In this document: piece after piece, positions 1 to 8,028 of the stretch | Position numbering within the stretch: the stretch's first letter is position 1 | How the letters are laid out: each line of letters opens with the position of its first letter | Source of the DNA: JAVBOO01 sp031550435 | GTDB taxonomy: Bacteria > Bacillota > Clostridia > Lachnospirales > WRAX01 | Direction of reading: 5' to 3' | Assembly (NCBI GenBank): GCA_031550435.1 | Contig: JAVBOO010000022.1 | Location: forward strand, 1-64,000 | Length of the DNA stretch: 64,000 nt | Made by a program: the position numbers and the translations under genes | Notes under the pieces: model-generated | Database searches by the model: none | What the model saw: the letters and a program-made list of their open reading frames with translations, nothing else | Told to the model about the DNA's origin: nothing

Positions 1-2
1 TC

Positions 3-188
3 CTGCAGGACCTCTATGATCTGCTGCGCAGGCAGAAGGACCCGGTGGCCGACAACATCGCCACGGCGCTGGAGATTTACGTCACCGGCAGCCTCAACGT
101 ATTCAATCACCGCACCAAAGTGCTATGTTATAAAGTATGTAATTGGACATACTACAAAAGTAAGGCAGCGGCGCAGTTTGCGGCATGA
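3..188 (+). pseudogene. Truncated tail of a VirB4/TrsE-type conjugation ATPase
   Basis: Frame 3 is open from the window edge to a TGA at 186-188. Its first 38 codons contain LQDLYDLLRRQ and ALEIYVTGSLNVFNHRT, which I recognise as a conserved stretch of the VirB4-like ATPases of clostridial integrative conjugative elements. These ATPases energise DNA transfer at the membrane. In intact relatives, as I recall them, the protein continues with NVD and then RLVCFDIK. Here the match stops near base 119, and about 23 unrelated codons lead to the stop. The serine recombinase starts 32 bases after this stop, so the simplest reading is that a recombinase-bearing element cut this gene. The other half was not found in the window. 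The family call rests on remembered conservation. Confidence 0.7.
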
Positions 189-220
189 ACAGCGATACTG
201 CCGCCGGAAAGGAGCAAAAC

Positions 221-2050
221 ATGAAAAAGCACAAAGTAACAATCCTATACGAAAGGCTCTCCCGTGATGACGAGCTGCAAGGAACGTCAAACTCAATTCT
301 TAATCAGCAGCAAATGTTAGAAGAATACGCCGAGCGCAATGGGCTAATCCCTTTTATTCATATCCAAGACGATGGTTACAGCGGAACGAACTGGCAGAGA
401 CCCGGCTGGCAAGAGTTAATCTCAAAGGTCGAAGCCGACGAAGTTTCCTGTATCTGTATCAAAGATGGATCAAGGCTTGGGCGTGACTATCTTCGCGCTG
501 GGCTATATCGGGAGATGTTTCGGGAACGTGGCGTTAGACTGGTTGCCATAAATGACGGCTTTGATTCCGAGCGCGGCGATGATGATTTTACGCCATTCCG
601 TGAAATTATGGCGGAATTTTACGCGCGTGACACGTCTAAAAAAATCAGATCTGTGCTTTCTGCCAAAGGTAGGAGTGGTAAACCGACTACCAACACGCCG
701 CCATTTGGATATACCAAAGATCCGAACGACAAATACAAATGGATTGTAGAAGAGCCTGCGGCTGCCGTGGTTCGCCGTATCTTTCAATTAGCGATGGACG
801 GCATGGGGATACATCAAATCGCCCATGTGCTTTCCGACGAAAAGATAGAACGCCCGTCGTATTATCATGGTAAAGACGGCAAAGGCACACGCCAAAGCGA
901 CTATAACCCCGACTTGCCGTATGCGTGGCGCGGTTCAACTGTCGGGAAGATTTTAGATACTTTGGCTTACTGCGGTCATTTGGTCAACCTACGCATGGCG
1001 ACGGTAGACTTCAAGACCGGAAAAACGGTAGAAAAGCCAAGAGATGAATGGCTGATTTTTGAAAACCGCCATGAAGCAATCATCAGTCAGGAAGTATTCG
1101 ATACGGTTCAAAAACTGAGGAAAACGCCGCGCCGAATTGATAAGCTCGGTTATGCCAATCCGCTTACGGGGCTTTTATGGTGTGCCGACTGTGGGGCTAA
1201 ACTCTACAACTACCGCAGGTCGGAACCGCGAAAACCAACAGAAACAAAGCTGATTGATGTATATCAATGCTCAACCTACAAGGTCGGTAAAAAGGATTTT
1301 CAAGATACTTGCACCGTTCACCACATCAGCACGGAAATGGTGCATGAGATTATTCTCGACGTTCTCAGAAGAACAAGCGGCTACATTCAAGCTCATGAGG
1401 ATAAATTCGTGGCTCGGTTTCGTGAATCTTCTACCGTTAAACAGGACGAAACGGCTAAGTCATACAAAAAGACGATTACTAAAAACGAAAAGCGTATCGC
1501 CGACTTAAACAGAATTTTTCAGAGCCTTTATGAAGATAAAGCGCTTGGCAAAATATCGGCAGAGCGTTTTGACGAAATGACCGCAGCATATGAGCAGGAA
1601 TTCAACGCACTCAAGGCAAAAAACGCCGAGCTTCAAACCGAGATTGACGAGTTCGCCGCCGACAATGAAAAGGTCGATAAATTTCTTGCGCTGGTACGAA
1701 AATATACCCGCTTTGAGGACTTGACTTCCGCTATGATAAACGAGTTTGTTGACAAGATAATCGTTTATGAGGGCGAATGGTCGGAGGGGTTCAATAAAGA
1801 AAACGGCCGCCCGATGGGTACGCGCTCACAGCGGGTTGATGTCTACCTTAAATATATCGGAAACTTCAACGTGCCTGATATGCGAACGCCGGTAGAAATC
1901 GAAGCGGAGCGCAAGGCTGCCGAAAAGCTGGAAGCAAAACGAGTCTACAACCGTGAGTATATGCGTAAGAAAACGGCCGAAAAACGCGCTACTGAACTCG
2001 AAGAGGCTGGCAAATCAACACCCACTTTCCCAGCGGCGGTGAATCAGTGA
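221..2050 (+). CDS. Large serine recombinase, TnpX/TndX-like, DUF4368-type C-terminus
   Basis: A 609-residue site-specific recombinase that would excise and integrate a mobile element through a serine-DNA intermediate. The resolvase domain fills about residues 1-150, with LSRDD giving the nucleophile Ser14 and the arginine-rich SRLGRDYLR segment. The recombinase domain follows (about 170-290). A zinc ribbon uses C321 and C324 and probably C350 and C364. A charged coiled coil (about 405-500) and a DUF4368-like tail (IIVYEG, VDVYLKYIGNF) finish it. I chose the ATG at 221 because GGAAAGGAG lies 6 bases upstream; the in-frame ATG at 185 has no such site. The length fits ICE recombinases of clostridia. 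It sits beside a broken VirB4 gene and is followed by a terminator. Its catalytic motifs look intact. Confidence 0.93.
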   Translation: MKKHKVTILYERLSRDDELQGTSNSILNQQQMLEEYAERNGLIPFIHIQDDGYSGTNWQRPGWQELISKVEADEVSCICIKDGSRLGRDYLRAGLYREMFRERGVRLVAINDGFDSERGDDDFTPFREIMAEFYARDTSKKIRSVLSAKGRSGKPTTNTPPFGYTKDPNDKYKWIVEEPAAAVVRRIFQLAMDGMGIHQIAHVLSDEKIERPSYYHGKDGKGTRQSDYNPDLPYAWRGSTVGKILDTLAYCGHLVNLRMATVDFKTGKTVEKPRDEWLIFENRHEAIISQEVFDTVQKLRKTPRRIDKLGYANPLTGLLWCADCGAKLYNYRRSEPRKPTETKLIDVYQCSTYKVGKKDFQDTCTVHHISTEMVHEIILDVLRRTSGYIQAHEDKFVARFRESSTVKQDETAKSYKKTITKNEKRIADLNRIFQSLYEDKALGKISAERFDEMTAAYEQEFNALKAKNAELQTEIDEFAADNEKVDKFLALVRKYTRFEDLTSAMINEFVDKIIVYEGEWSEGFNKENGRPMGTRSQRVDVYLKYIGNFNVPDMRTPVEIEAERKAAEKLEAKRVYNREYMRKKTAEKRATELEEAGKSTPTFPAAVNQ

Positions 2051-2054
2051 GAAT

Positions 2055-2089
2055 AAAACGGATACTTCAAAAATGAGGTATCCGTTTTT
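2055..2089 (+). terminator. Intrinsic terminator after the first recombinase
   Basis: ACGGATAC and GTATCCGT form a stem around a 12-base loop, followed directly by TTTTT. It starts five bases after the recombinase stop codon. Confidence 0.85.
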
Positions 2090-2172
2090 GTACGCTGTCG
2101 ATAATCTCAATAATTACGAATAAGCAAATGATAGAAGCTATTACGGCATTTTGCTTATTTTATAGAGTGCCT

Positions 2173-2445
2173 CTATTTTTCCTTTTTGAAGTATTCAATT
2201 GCCAATATAGCCAGCCCTACTATTGTAAGTATGATTCCCAAAACAAAAAACAGTCCCAATCCAAGTCCATCTGCACCATTACTAAATTTAGATTGCCCCG
2301 CAAAAATCAGAAAAAACAGCCTTGAAGGATATGCCGTTGACCAAGATGTCAAATGTGGTAAATAAAGGGAAGCACAAACAAAGATTGATAGTATAGTCAA
2401 AATTCCACTTGATAATACTGTGATTCCGATTGCAACTCTTTTCAT
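2173..2445 (-). CDS. Small membrane protein of unknown function
   Basis: A 90-residue protein with two clear hydrophobic segments (about residues 5-30 and 63-85) separated by a polar loop, ending in the positive tail YFKKEK. I do not recognise the family. The start is well supported: AAAGGAGG sits a few bases before the ATG on the minus strand. It lies between the recombinase terminator and the acetyltransferase gene, so it is probably cargo of the mobile region. The roughly 200 bases between it and the acetyltransferase gene (2446-2649) show no ORF or RNA that I recognise. Confidence 0.65.
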   Translation of the reverse strand: MKRVAIGITVLSSGILTILSIFVCASLYLPHLTSWSTAYPSRLFFLIFAGQSKFSNGADGLGLGLFFVLGIILTIVGLAILAIEYFKKEK

Positions 2446-2649
2446 TTCATACCTCCTTTAATATAAATTTTATCTGCCACTCAATTGGCGACCGTCAACT
2501 GTAACTAACATTTATACTACCTCCAACGGCAGCAAAGCCCGCGGCAGCGCCCACGAGACACCTTTGCCAGCTTGCTGGAAAGTGTCAGAGTGGGTCACAC
2601 GCTTAGGATAAGCGGGTGAAACGAACTCCGTTCTCGCTTTAGATAACAC

Positions 2650-3129
2650 TCATAGCATGTATTCCATACGACCAACTGTAAACGGAGCACCCTCATAGTT
2701 TTTGTAGCCGACATTAACGAAACCGTTATCCTCGTACCACTTTCTTAACCGCTTGTTATCGTCGATCATGCCCAGCCTAATCTTGCTTGCTCCCCATTCT
2801 TTTGCTTTTTGTTTGCAATAAACCAGAAGCTCCTTGCCATAACCATTTTGCCTATATTCTGGGAGAATTATTATATCATCAAGTCCGCAAGTTTCGGCAT
2901 CTATCATTTTTATACCCAGATATCCAACTATCGTTTCGTCAATAAAATAGCCAAACATTGAAGTTCCTGTTTCAAATGATGCTATTAGTTTTTCCATAGG
3001 CAGACTTGCCCTTCCACGGTCAGGGCAGTTTTCTTCGGTGAGGCCAAACTCAACGGCCACTGTCTCATAACCGCGATGAAAAATGTTAAGGCAAGCTGGC
3101 AACTCCGACTTCGAAATATCTCTTATCAT
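2650..3129 (-). CDS. GNAT-family N-acetyltransferase
   Basis: A 159-residue acyl-CoA-dependent acetyltransferase of the GNAT fold. The acetyl-CoA binding motif is visible as RQNGYGKELL, preceded by the beta strand DIIILPEY. The C-terminal half (LRKWYEDNGFVNVGYKNY) is the usual GNAT end. The substrate cannot be told from sequence. I chose the ATG at 3129 (MIRDISKSEL) because GGGGG lies 10 bases upstream; a longer reading from 3189 would add a hydrophobic leader without a ribosome site, and the ATG at 3136-3138 is too close to the GGGGG. A promoter-like pair lies upstream at 3160-3188. It is a single gene in a mobile region and a likely passenger. Confidence 0.85.
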   Translation of the reverse strand: MIRDISKSELPACLNIFHRGYETVAVEFGLTEENCPDRGRASLPMEKLIASFETGTSMFGYFIDETIVGYLGIKMIDAETCGLDDIIILPEYRQNGYGKELLVYCKQKAKEWGASKIRLGMIDDNKRLRKWYEDNGFVNVGYKNYEGAPFTVGRMEYML

Positions 3130-3159
3130 AAGGTACATTCCCCCAATTCCAATAACAAC

Positions 3160-3188
3160 AGTATAGCATAAAAACCCGATTGTTTCCA
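3160..3188 (-). promoter_or_regulatory. Predicted promoter of the GNAT gene
   Basis: Read on the minus strand: -35 TGGAAA (3183-3188), a 17-base spacer, -10 TATACT (3160-3165). Confidence 0.5.
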
Positions 3189-3200
3189 CATTAATAATCC

Positions 3201-3241
3201 AAGCCCTTCTGCGGTCAGACGTCGCCGCCGAGGGGCTTTTT
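3201..3241 (+). terminator. Orphan rightward terminator
   Basis: AAGCCC and GGGCTTTTT enclose an inner GCGG/CCGC stem. The T-run is on the plus strand, but no plus-strand gene lies between 2089 and this point. It probably marks the end of a gene that has been deleted, next to a rearrangement point. Confidence 0.6.
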
Positions 3242-3276
3242 GCATAGAAAAACTAAAATGTAAAGGAGATTTTTTC

Positions 3277-3666
3277 ATGGCAGACCAGAAAGAAGAACTG
3301 AAACTAATCCGTATGAACGAGGTCGATGCGCAGGAGATAAGCTGGTTGTGGTATCCGTATATCCCATTCGGAAAAATCACGGTCATCCAGGGCGACCCCG
3401 GCGACGGAAAAACTACGGTGGTGCTGGCGATAGCCGCCGCGATAACAACAGGCGCGACCTTGCCGGAGAGCGACAAAATAGCCGAGCCGATGCAGTATCA
3501 GGTGGAAGAGCTAAAACGTGACCGTGACAAATGGAAGGCCAATTATACGAATCTATGGAACGAGGTCAAGGAATTTATATCAGCTATACGCAGTATGCCG
3601 GAAAAACTGAGGGCATTTATCATAAATCATCAGTCAGAAAAATCAAGTCAAAAGGAGCAGAGATAA
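3277..3666 (+). pseudogene. AAA ATPase (RepA-like) fragment fused to an unrelated tail
   Basis: The first 72 of 129 residues match the start of RepA/DnaB-like AAA ATPases of clostridial mobile elements: a Walker A site GDPGDGKTT at residues 39-47 after the ITVIQ strand. In intact relatives, as I recall, the ATPase core continues for over 200 residues after AEPM. Here it switches at once to a lysine-rich, probably helical tail (VEELKRDRDKWKANYTN) that lacks Walker B and the sensor motifs. A large internal deletion that happened to stay in frame would explain this. The start has a good ribosome site (TAAAGGAGAT, ATG at 3277). The stop overlaps the probable ancestral start of the next gene. I infer that it is not an active ATPase. 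Confidence 0.7.
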
Positions 3667-5063
3667 CGGATTATGTAAATTTCTTCAAAGAAAAACATAT
3701 TGAGGACAACACAGAATATCCGCGTAATGACATCGGCATCGCCAAGCTGTTTTATGATATACACAGCACTCTTATCTGCTATGTTTTCGAGCCGAAGTCC
3801 TGGTACACATATACAGGCCAGATTTGGAAAAAAGATGAGGGCGGGCTTCGGGTTATGGAGCGCTGCAAAGATTTTGTTCAGGCGCTTGCGTCATATGCCG
3901 AAGCGATTGACGACGGCAGCGACGAAAGCAAAGCGTATATGAAATATACTGCTGGTTTTCACAGCCGGAAAAAGCGGGAAAGTCTTTTATCAGATGCGCG
4001 CTCAATTGCGCCGAAAAGTCTGACAGTTTTTGACTGTGACTACATGCTGTTAAATTGCCAAAACGGAACGTTTGACTTGAAATCTATGACGCTAAGCCCT
4101 CACGCTCATTCAGACTTTATCACAAAGATTTCAAGAGTGAAATATTCGGAAGGGGCTGACTGTAAACGTTGGGAGCAATTCATAGACGAAATAATGTACA
4201 GAGATAAAGATACGGCGAGATTTCTGCAAAAGGCTTTTGGATATTCGCTATCAGGCGACACCTCGCTTGAATGCTTCTTCATTTTATACGGCAGCACCAC
4301 AAGAAACGGAAAAAGCACACTGACCGCTACGATAGCCAACATCCTAGGCGATTACGCACGGACGACTCAGCCACAGACTCTTTCACGCAGACCGTCAGAC
4401 GGATCGGCACCTACGCCGGACATTGCAAGGTTAAAAGGCGCTCGGCTTGTTAATCTCCCTGAGCCGGAAAAAGGTTTGGAGCTGAATACGGCGCTTATCA
4501 AGCAGCTGACCGGCGGCGACACCTACACCGGGCGGTTCTTGAACGAAAACCCCATAGAATTTACGCCTGAGTTCAAGATTTTTATCAACACAAATCATTT
4601 ACCATACACTAATGATGACACCGTGTTTTCCTCCGGACGCGTGAAGCTGATACCGTTTGAAAGACATTTCAACGAGGATGAGCAGGATATGAATCTCAAA
4701 AAATTCTTCCGTCGGCGAGAAAATATGAGCGGGATTCTCAACTGGGTGATTGAAGGGTATCGGCTTCTTCGTGAGGAAGGATTAACTGTTCCTATAAAGG
4801 TTACGGAGGCGATAAAAATTTACCGACAGGAAACAGATATTGTCGGAGCGTTTCTTTCAGAAAAACCAGCTCATCAGGAAAAAAGCCGTTTATCGACCGC
4901 CGAGCTTTATAATCATTACAACACATGGGCAAAGGACAACGGCTATCGGCCGATAAACAACAAAAACTTCGTCGGCGAGTTGCGCCGAAGGTTCGATATA
5001 CGGCGAGACGGCGCGGTCGGCAATGTGATAGTCGGGTTGTCTCTAACTCAAAATAAAATATGA
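3663..5063 (+). CDS. D5/P4-type helicase-primase (SF3) of a mobile element
   Basis: A phage- and plasmid-type replication helicase of superfamily 3 with a D5_N region before the ATPase. The Walker A site GSTTRNGKST is at residues 210-219 (counting from 3663), and FKIFINTNHLPYT and GRVKLIPFER are typical D5 helicase motifs. It would unwind or prime the replicating element. The start is odd: AAAGGAG is followed, after CAGAG, by ATA at 3663-3665 overlapping the TAA of the upstream ORF. There is no in-frame ATG until well inside the D5_N region. One G-to-A change from ATGA would give this. If ATA does not initiate, the gene is silent or makes a shortened product. The longer reading from 3531 would simply retranslate the upstream gene out of frame. 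Confidence 0.8.
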   Translation: MTDYVNFFKEKHIEDNTEYPRNDIGIAKLFYDIHSTLICYVFEPKSWYTYTGQIWKKDEGGLRVMERCKDFVQALASYAEAIDDGSDESKAYMKYTAGFHSRKKRESLLSDARSIAPKSLTVFDCDYMLLNCQNGTFDLKSMTLSPHAHSDFITKISRVKYSEGADCKRWEQFIDEIMYRDKDTARFLQKAFGYSLSGDTSLECFFILYGSTTRNGKSTLTATIANILGDYARTTQPQTLSRRPSDGSAPTPDIARLKGARLVNLPEPEKGLELNTALIKQLTGGDTYTGRFLNENPIEFTPEFKIFINTNHLPYTNDDTVFSSGRVKLIPFERHFNEDEQDMNLKKFFRRRENMSGILNWVIEGYRLLREEGLTVPIKVTEAIKIYRQETDIVGAFLSEKPAHQEKSRLSTAELYNHYNTWAKDNGYRPINNKNFVGELRRRFDIRRDGAVGNVIVGLSLTQNKI

Positions 5064-5086
5064 GCAAAACTTCATATCATTCAAAT

Positions 5087-5122
5087 CACTGGTATCATCG
5101 CAATCTTGCTGTGATACCAGTG
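5087..5122 (+). terminator. Stem-loop after the helicase-primase gene
   Basis: A perfect 11-bp stem (CACTGGTATCA / TGATACCAGTG) with a 14-base loop, 24 bases after the stop codon. The T-tract after it is poor, so it may be a weak terminator or another DNA or RNA structure. Confidence 0.5.
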
Positions 5123-5224
5123 CTATTTGTGATAGGTTCGTCCGGTCGGTTCCACAAATAGACAAATAATGCAAAACCTGAAGGCATATACATGAAATAT
5201 CAATCGTTTGGGGGTGCATGGTTA

Positions 5225-5404
5225 ATGAAAAAAATCAAGTTAAACTATAAAATTATTGACCCGAACGCGCCAGAAAAATCAGCCGACTACATATATCGGC
5301 TTTTCATTGAGGTCAACAAAAACAAGGTAGAAAGGGCTTTGCAGGAGGCGGCGAAAAGTAAAAATGATGAGCAAAATGTGATGGCGGCTTGCGAAAACTC
5401 GTGA
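5225..5404 (+). CDS. Small conserved-looking protein of the mobile element
   Basis: A 59-residue basic protein beginning MKKIKLNYKIIDPNAPEK, then a predicted helical stretch rich in K, E and N. I recognise it only as the sort of short ORF often found near serine recombinases in clostridial elements; I know of no function. I chose the ATG at 5225 because GGGGG lies 10 bases upstream, while the earlier ATG at 5192 has a weaker context. A promoter and PadR-type operators follow it. Confidence 0.55.
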   Translation: MKKIKLNYKIIDPNAPEKSADYIYRLFIEVNKNKVERALQEAAKSKNDEQNVMAACENS

Positions 5405-5429
5405 GCTGTCTATTTTTTTACAGTATATC

Positions 5430-5459
5430 TTGACATAGTATATCGCAGAGTGATATAAT
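5430..5459 (+). promoter_or_regulatory. Promoter of the padR-DUF2812 pair
   Basis: -35 TTGACA (5430-5435) and -10 TATAAT (5454-5459), both perfect consensus, with an 18-base spacer. The start would fall near 5466, inside the repeated operator-like sites. Confidence 0.8.
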
Positions 5460-5490
5460 CTAGTCACGATATATCAAAATACGATATACC
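5439..5490 (+). promoter_or_regulatory. Probable PadR operator cluster
   Basis: Three copies of one heptamer surround the -10 box and start site: TATATCG at 5439-5445 (in the promoter spacer), then its reverse complement CGATATA at 5467-5473 and 5482-5488. Their position over the promoter of a padR gene suggests autorepression. Confidence 0.55.
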
Positions 5491-5503
5491 ATGAGGTGAT
5501 ATA

Positions 5504-5821
5504 GTGAATGATTTAATTAAGCAGCATCTTCCCATGAGTGAAACAGCCTTCTATATACTCTTATCATTGAAAGAACCAAAACACGGCTATGCTATAATGC
5601 AGCATGTAGGTCAGATGACAGCAAACCGGATAATTCTGGGGGCTGGCACTCTTTACGGCACTCTGTCAAAAATGGAGGAAAACAGCCTTATAAGGTTTGT
5701 AGGCGAAGAAAGCAAACGAAAAACATACGAAATAACCGATGTGGGATTGCAAGTGCTTGTAGCAGAAAAAGGACGTCTGGGTGAACTCTATGAAAATGCG
5801 AAAGGAGTATTAGGACAATGA
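5504..5821 (+). CDS. PadR-family transcriptional regulator
   Basis: A 105-residue winged-helix repressor. PadR features are LSLKEPKHGYAIMQHV in the first helices, LGAGTLYGTLSKME as recognition helix, and RKTYEITDVGLQVL as the wing. It begins with GTG at 5504, supported by GAGGTGAT just upstream. Its last four bases overlap the start of the DUF2812 gene (ATGA), so the two are translationally coupled. The operator-like repeats over its own promoter point to autoregulation. PadR-DUF2812 pairs are common in Firmicutes and are usually linked to membrane or stress responses; the signal here is unknown. Confidence 0.9.
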   Translation: MNDLIKQHLPMSETAFYILLSLKEPKHGYAIMQHVGQMTANRIILGAGTLYGTLSKMEENSLIRFVGEESKRKTYEITDVGLQVLVAEKGRLGELYENAKGVLGQ

Positions 5822-6357
5822 TCGAGACAAAAAAGACTATCAAGTTCTTTACCGCCGCGGAATATGATAAAGAAGAGCAATACTTGACAAAAATGTCCTC
5901 TATGGGCTGGCACTTTGTCAACTGTTATATCTTTTTCTATATTTTTGAGAAGGGCGACAGAAAAAGCTATGTGTACCAACTTGATTTTAAAGAAGATATT
6001 AAAGAAGATTTTGACAATTATATTACAATGTACTCCGATCTGGGTTGGGAGCGCGTTTTTGAATATCCCATATCAAAGGGTGCATGGATATACTTCCGCA
6101 AAGAATCTGAATATCCGGATCAGGAAACGCTTTTCAGCGACAATGAATCTCGTCTCACGCTATTAGAACGTATTCGCAAGGTTTATGCCATATTTTTACC
6201 ACTTTTTCTCTGCCTTTTCGCTCCGGCTTGGGTGTATCTTTTAGGAGATGACTTGAAGTACCTTTTTATCCCATATATTGCGGCAATTTTGGTTTATATA
6301 AGAATGTTTGCAGTGCTTAACATAAAAATCAATAAACTCAAGGATAAGCTTCGATAA
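5818..6357 (+). CDS. DUF2812-family membrane protein
   Basis: A 179-residue protein with the DUF2812 signature in its soluble N-terminal half: KFFTAAEYDKEEQYLTKMS, then MGWHFVNCY and YQLDFKED, and later DLGWERVFEYP. Two membrane segments follow (about residues 126-146 and 148-168) and a short basic tail. It overlaps the padR stop codon by four bases, and a terminator follows 15 bases after the stop. The function of DUF2812 proteins is not known; pairing with PadR suggests a regulatory partner acting at the membrane. Confidence 0.85.
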   Translation: MIETKKTIKFFTAAEYDKEEQYLTKMSSMGWHFVNCYIFFYIFEKGDRKSYVYQLDFKEDIKEDFDNYITMYSDLGWERVFEYPISKGAWIYFRKESEYPDQETLFSDNESRLTLLERIRKVYAIFLPLFLCLFAPAWVYLLGDDLKYLFIPYIAAILVYIRMFAVLNIKINKLKDKLR

Positions 6358-6373
6358 TCGAGTGAAAGAAAAG

Positions 6374-6411
6374 AGGCGGCCTGCGAAAAATCGTGGACCG
6401 CTGTTTTTTTC
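6374..6411 (+). terminator. Terminator after the padR-DUF2812 operon
   Basis: A GCGG/CCGC-anchored stem-loop ends in a run of seven T bases (6404-6410). The stem is imperfect, but the T-run is strong. Confidence 0.6.
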
Positions 6412-6412
6412 C

Positions 6413-6441
6413 TTGCGCTTCAATCTCCTATGCGCTATAAT
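6413..6441 (+). promoter_or_regulatory. Promoter of the second serine recombinase
   Basis: -35 TTGCGC (6413-6418), 17-base spacer, -10 TATAAT (6436-6441). Confidence 0.65.
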
Positions 6442-6492
6442 TTATTATAGGTAGTAACAGAACGTAAATGTAACGATAGAGAGGTGCAAGAG

Positions 6493-8028
6493 ATGAACAT
6501 AGCCGCCTATTGCAGAGTATCAACGGACAAATCCGACCAGTTAAACAGTCTTGAGTCGCAGAAGAAGTTTTTCTCGGATTACACCGCGAAAACAGGGGAC
6601 AAGCTTGTGCGGCTTTACGCCGATGAGGGCTTATCCGGCACGAAAATCAAAAATCGCGCCGAGTTTTTGCGTATGATGTCTGATGCAGAGCATGGGGTTT
6701 ATGACATGGTTGTGGTTAAAGACATTTCCCGCTTTGCTAGAAACACGGTTGACCTGTTGCAAAGCATCAGAAAGCTTAAGTCACTTGGCATAGAAACCCA
6801 ATTTTTGACCGCTAACATGACTTCTATGGGCAACAGCGAGTTTGTGCTGACCATTTTCGGCGCACTGGCGCAGGAAGAATCTGCCAATACATCGAAGCGC
6901 ATCAAGTTCGGCAAGAAAATTAACGCCGAAAAAGGCAAGGTGCCGAACATTGTTTACGGTTATGACAAAATCATCGGCGAATATTTTACTTTAAAGATAA
7001 ACGAGCGTGAGGCCGAGGTTGTCCGCAAGATTTTTAAGTGGTACGTTTATGAAGGCTACGGTGCATCAAAAATTGCGAACATGCTGAACGACCGCCGCAT
7101 CAGGACGAAGCGGGATTACAGCTGGAGCCAGAACGCAGTCTGCCGTATACTGACAAACGAGCTTTACACTGGCATTGTCATCAACGGCAAGCAGGAGGTT
7201 GCTGATTTTTTGACAGGTGTGCGCACGGAAAAGGACGAAGAAGAATGGCACACTGTGGAACGGCTGGAGCTTAAGATTATCGAACCGGAGCTACAGGAAA
7301 AAGCCATTGACATAATGAAAAATCGCGGGCAGATTTTCAAGGTCGAGAAGGAACGACAGAGCAACAAGCATCTGTTTTCGACGTTGATTAAGTGCAAGGA
7401 ATGCGGCTGGTCGTTTCGCCGCACAGTTCGGACGTATAAGAATACCTATATCCGCTGGGTTTGTTCGGGGCATAACGGAAAAGGCGCCGAAAGCTGCCCG
7501 AATGCGGTCACAGTTGATGAAGAGGAACTGATTGCGACTCTGCAAGAATATTTTGTCGATCTTTTGAGTAATAAAAAAGATGTTTTGCGCCGCATAGTCG
7601 GCGAGTTTGAGAAGATATACAAAGCAAAAGATGAAAACGCCGAGTATGAAAAAATTCTTTTAGTCCAGCTTACCAAGCTGCAAAAAAGCCGACAGAAGTA
7701 TATGGACATGTTTACCGATGATTTAATTAGCCGCGCCGAGCTGAACGAGTTTAACGGCAAAGCCAGAAGAGAAATCTCTAGGCTTGAAAATGAGCTGAAA
7801 ATTGTATCCTATAACCTGTCTAAAGGCGAGCAACTTGAAAATATCCTGAACACAACTTTCAGGGAAATCAGTGACATTGCCGACGTCAAGGAAATGAGCA
7901 ACTCGCAGTTAAAGCGTATAATCCAGAAAATTGAAGTGGATAAGGACGGTAATGTCGAGATTTACTTGAAATTACTGGGCGATTTGGGGCTTGAGGATTC
8001 CGTTCTTATTAATGACTCCCATACATAA
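6493..8028 (+). CDS. Large serine recombinase (second, different subfamily)
   Basis: A 511-residue recombinase whose resolvase domain opens with AAYCRVSTD, giving Ser10 as nucleophile, and contains DISRFARNTVDLLQ and the SANTSKRIKFG helix. The recombinase domain covers about residues 155-260. A zinc ribbon uses C301, C304, C324 and C335. A coiled coil (about 370-460) precedes the end. I chose ATG 6493 (GAGG eight bases upstream) over the GTG at 6484, which lies in the ribosome site itself. It is much shorter than the recombinase at 221 and differs in sequence, so two separate integration events are likely. A 58-codon ORF overlaps its last 17 bases. Confidence 0.93.
   Translation: MNIAAYCRVSTDKSDQLNSLESQKKFFSDYTAKTGDKLVRLYADEGLSGTKIKNRAEFLRMMSDAEHGVYDMVVVKDISRFARNTVDLLQSIRKLKSLGIETQFLTANMTSMGNSEFVLTIFGALAQEESANTSKRIKFGKKINAEKGKVPNIVYGYDKIIGEYFTLKINEREAEVVRKIFKWYVYEGYGASKIANMLNDRRIRTKRDYSWSQNAVCRILTNELYTGIVINGKQEVADFLTGVRTEKDEEEWHTVERLELKIIEPELQEKAIDIMKNRGQIFKVEKERQSNKHLFSTLIKCKECGWSFRRTVRTYKNTYIRWVCSGHNGKGAESCPNAVTVDEEELIATLQEYFVDLLSNKKDVLRRIVGEFEKIYKAKDENAEYEKILLVQLTKLQKSRQKYMDMFTDDLISRAELNEFNGKARREISRLENELKIVSYNLSKGEQLENILNTTFREISDIADVKEMSNSQLKRIIQKIEVDKDGNVEIYLKLLGDLGLEDSVLINDSHT

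Noticed and set aside
2446..2649. tRNA or rRNA fragment between the small membrane protein and the GNAT gene
   Set aside because: No tRNA arms or rRNA landmarks could be found there.
3531..3662. N-terminal extension of the helicase-primase
   Set aside because: It reads the upstream gene out of frame, and the family start lies at about 3663.
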